6,143 nt of DNA from Gammaproteobacteria bacterium (lineage in GTDB: Bacteria > Pseudomonadota > Gammaproteobacteria > Eutrophobiales > Eutrophobiaceae), in assembly GCA_018676275.1 (NCBI GenBank), contig JABHFC010000386.1, positions 1-6,143 of the forward strand, given 5' to 3'. Both the position numbers and the translations under genes were made by a program. The notes beneath the pieces were generated by a model. It was not told the DNA's origin, made no database searches, and saw only the letters and a program-made list of their open reading frames with translations. This document shows positions 1 through 6,143 of this stretch, piece by piece (positions within the stretch are counted from its first letter, which is position 1; every line of letters starts with the position of its first letter).

Positions 1-772
1 TTTCCCAATGTTCGCTCCAACCTGTGTAGATATACAGCACGTCACCTGGTAGTAATCCACGCCATGTGAGCCCTTGTGCATTCAACATGTCTTCGATGTC
101 TTTGCCATGGATTTGTTGTCCCGCTTTCATTGCCTCGCCTTTGCCTAAATATGTTTTAGCATCAAGCAATACAGCGCTGGTTATGATAGGCGGGGCCTTA
201 TCAATACCGAGTTTCTGTAAGGGTGAACCCGGTATCGGTTTCACCTGGGCTTCTGTATAACCACCGTAATATTTAACTTTATCTGATGGAAATATTTCCT
301 CTCCATCCCAAACTTCATCCAAATAGCCCCAATGAGCAAAGGCATCCATCTGTGTACCCTGAGCACCTGATATGCCTGTTACTTTTGCGCCGTTGTGATG
401 GGCAATGAGTGAATTAGGTACACCTGCGGTGGAAGAGTATTCATATTGCATAGCTGGAGCCCATGGAGATGCGGGCATGTCATTGGAACGCAAGTGTGAC
501 AATTCATAAACCCGGGCATCTCTCTGGTTTAGATGATAGGCACAACGCATCGACGTACCTGCACCAAGAGTATTCGCCATACCGCGTTCGTCTCCTTCCG
601 GCCAGGGCGGCATAGGCACTAAGGCAAGAGACATATCGACGATTGTTTTTTGGTTAGTCATGTCAGTGCTTTGAGGTTCCTGACTACATGCATTCAGGCA
701 AACGTTCAAAGAAATAAGAACAAAGATCTTTATCAAATTAGGAATGCGTACAGTAATTAATTCAATAAACAT
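1..772 (-). CDS. Cyclase-family (metal-dependent hydrolase) lipoprotein, partial
   Basis: Reading leftwards from an ATG at 772, the frame stays open for 257 codons and leaves the window, so the C-terminus is missing. An AGGGAG ribosome-binding site lies 8 bases upstream and supports this start. The N-terminus has a hydrophobic stretch (about residues 13-28) ending in LNAC, a plausible lipobox with Cys29 as the lipidated residue, so the protein is probably anchored to a membrane facing the periplasm. The body resembles the cyclase superfamily of kynurenine formamidase and isatin hydrolase: GTQMDAFAH at 139-147 and LPGDVLYIYTGW at 241-252 match the metal-site motif and the downstream GD-VL--TGW motif. 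In the classic HxGTHxDxxxH motif, both early histidines are replaced (Ala137, Gln141), while Asp143 and His147 remain. From memory, a GTQ-type subfamily with this change exists. The substrate is unknown. The gene follows the monooxygenase gene on the same strand and may share its transcript. Confidence 0.85.
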   Translation of the reverse strand, partial: MFIELITVRIPNLIKIFVLISLNVCLNACSQEPQSTDMTNQKTIVDMSLALVPMPPWPEGDERGMANTLGAGTSMRCAYHLNQRDARVYELSHLRSNDMPASPWAPAMQYEYSSTAGVPNSLIAHHNGAKVTGISGAQGTQMDAFAHWGYLDEVWDGEEIFPSDKVKYYGGYTEAQVKPIPGSPLQKLGIDKAPPIITSAVLLDAKTYLGKGEAMKAGQQIHGKDIEDMLNAQGLTWRGLLPGDVLYIYTGWSEHWE

Positions 773-780
773 TATCTATG

Positions 781-786
781 CTCCCT
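781..786 (-). promoter_or_regulatory. Ribosome-binding site of the cyclase-family lipoprotein gene
   Basis: On the minus strand this reads AGGGAG, 8 bases before the ATG at 772. It is a good Shine-Dalgarno match and fixes the start so that the full lipoprotein signal is included. Confidence 0.7.
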
Positions 787-871
787 AATGCCAGGTCATA
801 TGATCCGGATTACTCAGTATGGAAAAGCTTATTATCGATCTGAAATGCACTTTCAGAATGAAGTCTCGTGT

Positions 872-2482
872 TTAGCCTAAAATAATCCAAACAAACGTCA
901 AACTCGCAAATCCCACTAGTGCATGCAGACCACTAAAGTAAAAATGACGGGTGGATTTGAAATCGCCATTACGAGCTGCCTGTAAATCCTTTTCAAGTGA
1001 CGCATAGCGTTTCGGAAAAAACGTACCAAGATATTCTGTCAGAAAATTGCTGGTGCGATTAACCTGCATTTTCATATCACCCATCAGGTCACTTACATAA
1101 TGCGTATGATAAGGCCCTGTGAAAATCCCATCAGGGGATTCGGGCAATCTCTCCCTTGCCCAATCTTCCAGTCGCTCAATCTCTGTATCCATTCCCGCAA
1201 GCGATGGTAAAGATAAGGCACCACTAAAACACTGGGCTGTCCAATGTGCAGCTACTTCCGATGATATCGGACAGGCGAGTGTCGGAAAATAGCCTACAAA
1301 CGCTAGTCTTTGTTGTTCAGGTGGGAGGATACGACGATATAAACGAAAACGAGCTGATTTAAATATCTGGTTTCTTAATGATTCCTCAATGAATGAGAGA
1401 TCGCGTTGCCATCCAGTGGCAAAAATAACCAGATCTGCATCAATATGTTCTCCGTTATCGAGTTCAATTCCCTTTTCCGTGAATTTTTTTATACCTGCGC
1501 GGATAGCCTTAATACGATCAGCGTTAAGCAGATCATAAAAATCATCAATCTGTCCGATACTCTCAAATCCCCTGGGCATTTTATGATCCGGGATCATAAT
1601 GGGTGCCATTTTCGCCGCTTTTGGAATAACCGCATTCTGTACTGCCCACCAGAGTTTGACTAATGGTTTGCCCGGGCCGTGCAAAAGTTTCTCAAACCTG
1701 GTTCGATAAGGGTACTCGATAAACAACTCTACAAAACGCGATACCATTCTTAAATCACTTCGTATTCCACCAGGGAAAAATCGAGGTGCCATCCAATGAG
1801 CCCTGCGAAAAACTATAGTAGAGGATTTATCTTCTTTCGCTGCTGCCGCGGCACAATCCAGTGCGGATTTTCCAGCACCAACAGTAATCACTTTTTTGGC
1901 ATCTGCCACATCAGGATCCATACTCTTGCTGGAGTGGCAAATATGACCTGCAAATTTATCCATACCTTCTATCTCAGGAATGGAAGATTTAGAAAAGGCG
2001 CCGTTGCAAATCACTACAAAGGGGAAGTGGAGTGTTTCAGATGTATTCGTTTCAATATTGCGGACTGTAATTTCAAATCCGGAGTTTGGGTTTGTATCTT
2101 TGCTTGCTACTTGTGTGACTTCACGATTGAAGCGAATATGCTGACGAATCTGGAAGTGATCAGTATAGGATTCCAGGTAGTCGCGAATATTATCTGCGCT
2201 CGGGAAAAAGCCTACAGATTTAGCGTGGGCGAAATCAGAAAAGCAGTATGTTTCCCTTGAATTATTTGCCCGTAATCCCGGGTAGGTGCGTGAAGGAGCC
2301 CAGACACCACCGAGGGCCGGTTCTTTATCGAATACTACGACCTCAAAACCATTACTTAGAAAGACCTTGGCAGTTACAAGACCCGCAATCCCTGCCCCGA
2401 TAATACCTACTCGCTTCTGATTAGAAGCATCGACTTTTAATTTATTGGTGTTTTTGCTTTGGCTGTCCTCAGAAGTACTCAT
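872..2482 (-). CDS. Flavin-containing monooxygenase-like NAD(P)/FAD oxidoreductase
   Basis: From the ATG at 2482 this encodes 536 residues, within the usual size range of bacterial flavin monooxygenases and Baeyer-Villiger enzymes. Visible motifs in order: an FAD-binding GAGIAG (29-34) after a beta strand; GGVW followed by YPGLRANNSRETYCFSD (58-83), typical of the family; FAGHICHSSKS (177-187), matching the FxGxxxH core of the FMO/BVMO fingerprint; a second dinucleotide-binding GAGKSA (202-207), expected for NADPH; and DLVIFATGW (350-358), the usual C-terminal ATG motif. The last 19 residues (518-536) are largely hydrophobic and may be a membrane anchor. The fingerprint normally ends in an aromatic residue (Tyr/Phe for FMO, Trp for BVMO) but here ends in Ser187, so the class cannot be settled. 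The likely reaction is NADPH- and O2-dependent oxygenation of an unknown substrate. A longer in-frame start (GTG at 2506) lacks a Shine-Dalgarno sequence, so I chose the ATG. The cyclase-family gene lies about 100 bases downstream. Confidence 0.9.
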   Translation of the reverse strand: MSTSEDSQSKNTNKLKVDASNQKRVGIIGAGIAGLVTAKVFLSNGFEVVVFDKEPALGGVWAPSRTYPGLRANNSRETYCFSDFAHAKSVGFFPSADNIRDYLESYTDHFQIRQHIRFNREVTQVASKDTNPNSGFEITVRNIETNTSETLHFPFVVICNGAFSKSSIPEIEGMDKFAGHICHSSKSMDPDVADAKKVITVGAGKSALDCAAAAAKEDKSSTIVFRRAHWMAPRFFPGGIRSDLRMVSRFVELFIEYPYRTRFEKLLHGPGKPLVKLWWAVQNAVIPKAAKMAPIMIPDHKMPRGFESIGQIDDFYDLLNADRIKAIRAGIKKFTEKGIELDNGEHIDADLVIFATGWQRDLSFIEESLRNQIFKSARFRLYRRILPPEQQRLAFVGYFPTLACPISSEVAAHWTAQCFSGALSLPSLAGMDTEIERLEDWARERLPESPDGIFTGPYHTHYVSDLMGDMKMQVNRTSNFLTEYLGTFFPKRYASLEKDLQAARNGDFKSTRHFYFSGLHALVGFASLTFVWIILG

Positions 2483-2492
2483 TGTAATTGAT

Positions 2493-2498
2493 CCCCCC
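2493..2498 (-). promoter_or_regulatory. Possible ribosome-binding site of the monooxygenase gene
   Basis: A run of six G on the minus strand sits 10 bases before the ATG at 2482. It is an imperfect anti-SD match, but it is the only purine-rich tract near either candidate start. It therefore favours the ATG over the GTG at 2506, which has none. Confidence 0.4.
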
Positions 2499-2506
2499 GT
2501 GTCCAC

Positions 2507-2698
2507 AGATCAGTATTCAATATGAACTAAGAATATACTATTTTATACTTATGAGTAGCTGTTTCGCGTTTCATGGCAAATTTTAACCATCATTAGACGG
2601 GAGCTGTGCTTAACCGGCGATCTGTCATGAGTGCAGGGTTAATATGAAACAATATTTTATCTGTATTACTTATTAGATATCAGGAGTTCGATTACAAA
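2507..2698. promoter_or_regulatory. Divergent intergenic region between monooxygenase and exported HExxH gene
   Basis: This stretch separates genes read in opposite directions, so it must hold the promoters for both. Towards the monooxygenase, the minus strand has -10-like AT-rich boxes (TATAAA at 2557-2552 and TATATT at 2547-2542), but no convincing -35 at standard spacing. Towards the plus strand, TAATAT at 2640-2645 is a possible -10, again without a clear -35. TTAACC occurs at 2583-2588 and 2610-2615, with its inverse GGTTAA at 2637-2642, which could be operator half-sites. The regulator is unknown. Confidence 0.45.
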
Positions 2699-2740
2699 AT
2701 GGATAAATTAGTATCAAGATGTATCTATATTTTTACATAA
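2699..2740 (+). CDS. Possible 13-residue leader peptide
   Basis: A short ORF starts with ATG at 2699 and encodes MDKLVSRCIYIFT before a TAA at 2738-2740. It is preceded by AGGAG at 2682-2686, the best Shine-Dalgarno match upstream of the exported HExxH gene, though the 12-base spacing is long. Its stop lies 14 bases before the preferred start of that gene (2755), an arrangement that would allow translational coupling. It has no run of one amino acid of the kind seen in attenuator leaders. It may equally be chance, with the AGGAG having no role. No function is claimed. Confidence 0.2.
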   Translation: MDKLVSRCIYIFT

Positions 2741-2754
2741 AAAGCAAAGCAGAT

Positions 2755-3714
2755 ATGAATGACTTATCGAAAGTGTCAGTTTTACTACTATTGTTTTTTT
2801 GTCTCATGGTGTCTTCTGCTTCCTGGGCAAAAGACAATGATTTTTTTAACTTTGAGCATATAAAATATGCTTTTATTTATTTAGAAAGTCCTACTACAGC
2901 CAATTTTGAGAAGCTTGCTAACTCACAGGCAATGCAACACCTGAAAAACCACTCCGATAGAACTGGGTATTACAGCAAGGAGTCCACTGCAGAAGATATA
3001 GCAAAAGATATTCTTGCATCAGATGAAATAAACCAGGAACTTATGAATGAGGTAAAACAGTTACTCACTTATGTTGAAAAAAGCAAAGATGAGCAATCAT
3101 ATTGCCTGTCTAAAGCCAAAGACTATCTGCCATCAGACTTTAACTATGACGGCAATTTATATTTCACATGGGGTTACGATATTGGCGTTTCAATGGATAA
3201 AAATGCCTCTCTAAATTTAGCTCATAAGACATTTCGGGAAGATGCGGAAGAAATCTGGTTTTACTGTATTCACGAACTGCATCATATAGGTGTGCAACGC
3301 TATACTCGATTTCCTGATTTATCAAACATTCTAACGGGTACTGAACTGTTCGCATTGGTCAAATATTTAACCTTTCTTGAAGGCTCCGCTGTTTATGCGA
3401 GTTATGAAGCTAGAAAAATAAGAAATGCGCTTGATGATCCCGACTATGTTGCTCTGAAAGATATTGAGCTGATGGAAAAGTATGAAAAGGAATATTTCGA
3501 AATCTATGAAAAAGTAAAACTTATTGGAAAACGCAAACTGAATGACGAGGACTTGAATTTACTCGATGATCTGTCCGATGGGAAACGTCTTTGGTATAGA
3601 GTAGGGGCGAAAATAGCAGCGGAAATTGATGCATCGCTTGGCAGAGAAGGTTTTAAATCACTGATTCAGAGTGGACCTGATGCATTTTTCAATGCTTATT
3701 TTAATACTGAATAA
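2755..3714 (+). CDS. Predicted exported zinc metallopeptidase-like protein (HELHH)
   Basis: From ATG 2755 this encodes 319 residues. The first 25 form a clean Sec signal peptide: a short Lys-containing n-region, a VLLLLFFCLMV core, and SWA before the predicted cut ahead of KDND. An in-frame ATG at 2719 would add 12 residues (MYLYFYIKSKAD) and spoil that shape, so I prefer 2755; neither start has a strong ribosome-binding site. The catalytic signature is HELHH at residues 173-177 (HExxH, two zinc-binding histidines and the general-base glutamate), within a hydrophobic helix. LEGSAVYASYE follows 31 residues later, and its Glu209 is a good candidate third zinc ligand, as in gluzincin-type peptidases. 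The C-terminus (LGREGFKSLIQSGPDAFFNAYF) looks like the end of a globular domain. The arrangement is reminiscent of DUF5700-like putative zinc proteases, but I cannot confirm the family. Expected location is the periplasm or outside the cell. It has no obvious operon partner; the next gene starts about 200 bases on. Confidence 0.75.
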   Translation: MNDLSKVSVLLLLFFCLMVSSASWAKDNDFFNFEHIKYAFIYLESPTTANFEKLANSQAMQHLKNHSDRTGYYSKESTAEDIAKDILASDEINQELMNEVKQLLTYVEKSKDEQSYCLSKAKDYLPSDFNYDGNLYFTWGYDIGVSMDKNASLNLAHKTFREDAEEIWFYCIHELHHIGVQRYTRFPDLSNILTGTELFALVKYLTFLEGSAVYASYEARKIRNALDDPDYVALKDIELMEKYEKEYFEIYEKVKLIGKRKLNDEDLNLLDDLSDGKRLWYRVGAKIAAEIDASLGREGFKSLIQSGPDAFFNAYFNTE

Positions 3715-3793
3715 ACCAGGTGAAAGTATTGTGATGCATTTGTTATAAAGATTCTCTTTTTTCAGTTTGTTGATTGACCGAATCCGGTACAAC

Positions 3794-3831
3794 GCAGGTA
3801 CCTAAAGAATTATCTTAAATAGGGTGCCTGC
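3794..3831 (+). repeat. Imperfect inverted repeat / RNA hairpin
   Basis: The arms GCAGGTACCT (3794-3803) and GGGTGCCTGC (3822-3831) can pair over 10 bp in RNA, two of them G-U pairs. A further 4-bp stem (AAGA 3805-3808 with TCTT 3813-3816) lies inside the loop around an ATTA tetraloop. It sits between the exported HExxH gene and the FHA gene. It could be a terminator for the former, but the following TTATTCAAT is a poor U-tract. It could also be an operator or a structured element just upstream of the FHA promoter. Confidence 0.4.
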
Positions 3832-3846
3832 TTATTCAATATTGCC

Positions 3847-3852
3847 TATACT
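3847..3852 (+). promoter_or_regulatory. Possible -10 box upstream of the FHA gene
   Basis: TATACT is a close match to the sigma-70 -10 consensus and lies about 66 bases before the FHA gene start. The -35 position falls inside the right arm of the inverted repeat and matches TTGACA poorly. If this is a promoter, it would depend on an activator or be weak, and a protein bound at the inverted repeat could control it. Confidence 0.25.
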
Positions 3853-3918
3853 TAGAGAAAATAAGGTGCGGTTATCCATATGGCAAAATTTCACTAGTCA
3901 TCAGACCTACTACCATGC

Positions 3919-4785
3919 ATGTTTAAGAATCTCTTCACAAAACCCATAGAACTTAAAATTGGCGATCAGGTACTGCAGTTCAATTCTGATTCAGATTTTG
4001 CGTTTATCATGGAAGGAAGAACGGCTGTTTCATCGGAAAAGCTTAGTGAGTTGTTCAAGCTACCGATAGATCAACTGGAAAAGCAAACAAAGATGATCAC
4101 GAAGACAAAAGATTCTTTGTTTTTAATTCTTTCTGATGCTGCTGGAGATCCTGATAGCATTGATCGTTCAATACGTGAACTGGATTCTATGGTTTTTTCA
4201 CAGGATCACAGTTGGAGGGACATAATCAAAGCCTTAAATGAAGGTAACGAAGAGTTGAATTCTCTGCGAATGACGGTCCTGTCAAAGTACATAAAGTATT
4301 TATCATCCCTGGAAAGCACGATAGATAATATTTATCAGGAAAAGAAACAGGCTGTTGGAACGCCAGACTCTGATGATGAAAAAGCGACACCTGATTTTGG
4401 CGCTACCTGGGCATCTGCCAGTTTGGAAGATGAGTTTCCTTTGGATATCCCAACTACAAATGAATTTAAACGATTGCCAAAAGATAAAGAAGTAACAATT
4501 CAATTCCCACCAGGAAAACAATTAGACATTCGCATGGAAACATTTAAATGTAAGCTTCTGGCAACGGACGACAATGTACAGTTCATTGATAATAGCGGAG
4601 TAACAATTCTTGAAAAAGGAAGTCATATTATCGGAAGAGGTAAAAACAGTTCGGTGAAGATCGATGCTGCTCAGAAATACGTATCGAGAACACATCTTCG
4701 TGTTCTTGTTGATAATGATCACACAATTCAACTAACAGATCTTTCCACGAGCGGTACATTCATTCCTGCAGAGTATTTGGATTAA
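3919..4785 (+). CDS. FHA domain-containing protein
   Basis: This encodes 288 residues with no signal peptide or membrane segment, so it is probably cytoplasmic. The N-terminal part (1-145) is mainly helical with charged stretches and matches no family I recognise. An acidic, low-complexity linker (about 148-180, including DSDDEKATPD) leads to a C-terminal beta-rich region. Residues about 230-285 carry the forkhead-associated signature: IIGRGKNSSVKI with Gly239-Arg240, SRTH at 256-259, and DLSTSGTFI at 274-282. FHA domains bind phosphothreonine peptides, commonly linked to Ser/Thr kinases or secretion systems. The usual Asn of the NGT motif is Ser278, which may change affinity. No kinase or phosphatase is encoded in the window. 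The start lacks a clear Shine-Dalgarno sequence; the ATG at 3915 hits a stop at once, so 3919 is the only sensible ATG nearby. The next gene begins 11 bases after the stop, suggesting an operon. Confidence 0.85.
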   Translation: MFKNLFTKPIELKIGDQVLQFNSDSDFAFIMEGRTAVSSEKLSELFKLPIDQLEKQTKMITKTKDSLFLILSDAAGDPDSIDRSIRELDSMVFSQDHSWRDIIKALNEGNEELNSLRMTVLSKYIKYLSSLESTIDNIYQEKKQAVGTPDSDDEKATPDFGATWASASLEDEFPLDIPTTNEFKRLPKDKEVTIQFPPGKQLDIRMETFKCKLLATDDNVQFIDNSGVTILEKGSHIIGRGKNSSVKIDAAQKYVSRTHLRVLVDNDHTIQLTDLSTSGTFIPAEYLD

Positions 4786-4796
4786 ATTTAATATAA

Positions 4797-5969
4797 ATGA
4801 AATTATTAATGAACACTCTAGACGTCCTGCTTGCGAGGATGCATCTAGTATTTGCAGTAATCTTACTTGCTCTTACACCACCTGCTTTTGGATTGACTTT
4901 GGAACAGTCCAGGCAGTTCAGAGAAATGGATTACAATTTACTGGATGGAATTACAATAGAATACAAGGGCGAAGATAAAGAACTTTTCTTCGTCGACAAT
5001 GGACAACCCTATCATTACAGCAGGATACAGCAGGAGCAGGATGGCGATCTTTTCAGATGGGTAGGGCTTGGAGAGATGAAGCAAGCGAAATACGTAAAAT
5101 ATTTGGCAATGGCCAAAGAACGAATACCTGAAATAGTTGTAACAGTGGGTGGCTTATCAATTCCCGACCCCCAGAAAACTGCTCCTGACACGATCTGTGA
5201 TTTAGTCTATGACCATCAGACAGGAAAACCGAAAGATGTATATCTTGTAGATTTTGAAAATAAAATATTTGATCCTGTCCTCGAAGAAGCGACAAGAGGT
5301 TTGAGAGAAGAACTTGGACAGCAAGTAACTATACAACAAACTGTCTTGTTTTTTTACAATCGTTGTTTTTCTCAGCAATATCCAATCGATCAAGTTATAC
5401 AAGAAGTAGATTTATCTGTCTCCAGCAATAGCAAGCAGGTTAATGAGTCTGAAGAGAAACATGTACAAGTCATAGAGTCTCGAAATCCAGAAGAGGCACC
5501 ACCAGAAAAGAAATCACAATTGACAGTCGTAAAACCTGAATCAAAAAAAGACATTGCTATTGAATCGAAACCAGTATTGGAGCTAGCAAGCATCGATGAG
5601 AAGGTTCAAGTCACTAAACCCCTGGCAGAAAAGAAAACCAGGAAATGTGCAAAAATCAATAATGAGGATTATGAAATTGAAGATGATGAAAGTCGTGGTT
5701 CACGATTAGCCGATTTTGTAAGGCAACTGGAATATGTCGATTCCTGGGGTTCGGGGGAAGACTCATATTCCAAACTGGTCTCCACGTTTAACATAGCCTA
5801 TCCCATTTTTGTTCACTACGACGAACTCAGCGATGAACTAAAGAAAAAATATGTATGGATCATAGGCAATACATATGACATTCCAAAGGAGTTATATATA
5901 CAACTTCCCTGTCAGAAAAGGAATGCAATGAATTCTGTGTTTGAGAAGATCCTTGGGAAAAATAAGTAA
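4797..5969 (+). CDS. Predicted exported protein of unknown function
   Basis: I do not recognise this 390-residue protein. The N-terminus is signal-peptide-like: a basic segment (Lys2, Arg14), a hydrophobic core (about 16-28, HLVFAVILLALTP), then PPAFG, with likely cleavage after Gly32. The predicted mature part has three zones. An N-terminal region (33-205) contains Cys134 and Cys190. A Lys/Glu/Pro/Ser-rich linker (about 206-280) looks disordered. A C-terminal region (284-390) contains Cys284 and Cys372. Four cysteines in an exported protein could form two disulfides, one within each folded part or between them. In-frame ATGs at 4809 and 4839 are alternatives, but the 4797 start keeps the basic n-region. 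No Shine-Dalgarno sequence is visible, so translation may be coupled to the FHA gene that ends 11 bases upstream. Because this protein is exported and the FHA protein is not, direct binding of the two would need cytosolic exposure. Confidence 0.7.
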   Translation: MKLLMNTLDVLLARMHLVFAVILLALTPPAFGLTLEQSRQFREMDYNLLDGITIEYKGEDKELFFVDNGQPYHYSRIQQEQDGDLFRWVGLGEMKQAKYVKYLAMAKERIPEIVVTVGGLSIPDPQKTAPDTICDLVYDHQTGKPKDVYLVDFENKIFDPVLEEATRGLREELGQQVTIQQTVLFFYNRCFSQQYPIDQVIQEVDLSVSSNSKQVNESEEKHVQVIESRNPEEAPPEKKSQLTVVKPESKKDIAIESKPVLELASIDEKVQVTKPLAEKKTRKCAKINNEDYEIEDDESRGSRLADFVRQLEYVDSWGSGEDSYSKLVSTFNIAYPIFVHYDELSDELKKKYVWIIGNTYDIPKELYIQLPCQKRNAMNSVFEKILGKNK

Positions 5970-6060
5970 ATAATGGGCTTTCTGAGACATATATGAAGAT
6001 GTAATATGCAAAAAAAGAACTAAACTATTTAATACATATTGATTAATCGGGGAAAATTCG
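5970..6060. other. Short AT-rich intergenic region
   Basis: This 91-base gap between the exported protein gene and the next gene contains no convincing terminator hairpin and no clear paired -35/-10 promoter. The following gene could therefore be read through from the FHA operon, or could have a weak promoter I cannot identify. Confidence 0.4.
6049..6053 (+). promoter_or_regulatory. Ribosome-binding site of the right-edge gene
   Basis: GGGGA lies 7 bases before the ATG at 6061. The placement supports translation of the truncated gene at the right edge. Confidence 0.5.
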
Positions 6061-6143
6061 ATGACATGGAACAAAGTGGTACTTACAACGGCACAAATTG
6101 AAGAACAACACGCGCTGGAAAAACTGCAAAAGCAGTTCGAAAA
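6061..6143 (+). CDS. N-terminal fragment of an unidentified protein
   Basis: An ATG at 6061, preceded by GGGGA at good spacing, opens a frame that stays open for 27 codons to the window edge. It begins MTWNKVVLTTAQIEEQHALE and continues into an amphipathic, Gln/Lys/Glu-rich helix. There is no signal peptide, so it is probably cytoplasmic. Too little is present to assign a family. The ribosome-binding site and uninterrupted frame make it a likely real gene rather than chance. Confidence 0.55.
   Translation, partial: MTWNKVVLTTAQIEEQHALEKLQKQFE

Noticed and set aside
66..260. A 64-codon plus-strand frame near the left edge
   Set aside because: It lies wholly antisense to the cyclase-family gene, whose motifs and ribosome-binding site are clear.
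839..857. Short inverted repeat (CTGAAA/TTTCAG, 7-bp stem) between the monooxygenase and cyclase genes
   Set aside because: The stem is weak and AT-rich and has no T-run on the minus-strand downstream side, so I do not call a terminator. It may be chance.
1796..2260. A 154-codon open frame on the plus strand inside the monooxygenase gene
   Set aside because: It is antisense to well-conserved FMO motifs, has Cys/Phe/Arg-rich composition and no recognisable domain. It is a shadow of the real gene.
5017..5041. Direct repeat ACAGCAGGA, twice with 10-base period, plus a partial third copy
   Set aside because: It lies inside a coding sequence, has a period that is not a multiple of three and is very short. 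It looks like local Gln/Glu codon bias.
1..6143. CRISPR array, tRNA, rRNA, insertion sequence or phage genes
   Set aside because: I saw no regularly spaced repeats, no tRNA-like cloverleaf or rRNA core sequence, and no transposase, integrase or phage structural motifs.

Overview
The window looks like a chromosomal stretch from a Gram-negative bacterium, probably a proteobacterium. The evidence is a lipoprotein signal, Sec-type signal peptides, Shine-Dalgarno starts at several genes and a moderate-to-low GC content. No feature fixes the genus, and a gammaproteobacterium is only a guess. I see no tRNA, rRNA, CRISPR array, transposase or integrase. No gene-free stretch exceeds about 215 bases.

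Left part (1-2482, minus strand): two metabolic genes read leftwards. The first transcribed is a flavin-containing monooxygenase-like enzyme with two Rossmann dinucleotide-binding motifs and a hydrophobic C-terminal tail. About 100 bases downstream is a putative lipoprotein of the cyclase/metal-dependent hydrolase family (the kynurenine formamidase and isatin hydrolase superfamily), cut off by the left edge. Both are probably membrane-associated, and they could act in sequence on an unknown carbonyl or aromatic substrate. That pairing is inference.

Middle (2483-3714): a divergent intergenic region with repeated TTAACC/GGTTAA motifs and a possible 13-codon leader ORF precedes a plus-strand gene. 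That gene encodes a predicted exported zinc-metallopeptidase-like protein with HELHH and a downstream LEGSA glutamate. I do not recognise it as a named gene.

Right part (3715-6143, plus strand): an intergenic region with a long imperfect hairpin and a -10-like box precedes a probable two-gene operon. Its first gene encodes a cytoplasmic protein with a C-terminal FHA (phosphothreonine-binding) domain. Eleven bases on is a predicted exported protein of unknown family with four cysteines after the signal peptide and a charged, low-complexity central linker. After a 91-base gap, a further gene with a good ribosome-binding site starts at 6061 and runs off the right edge.

The best candidates for something poorly described are the exported HExxH protein and the FHA/exported-protein pair. 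Neither contains a proven new system.
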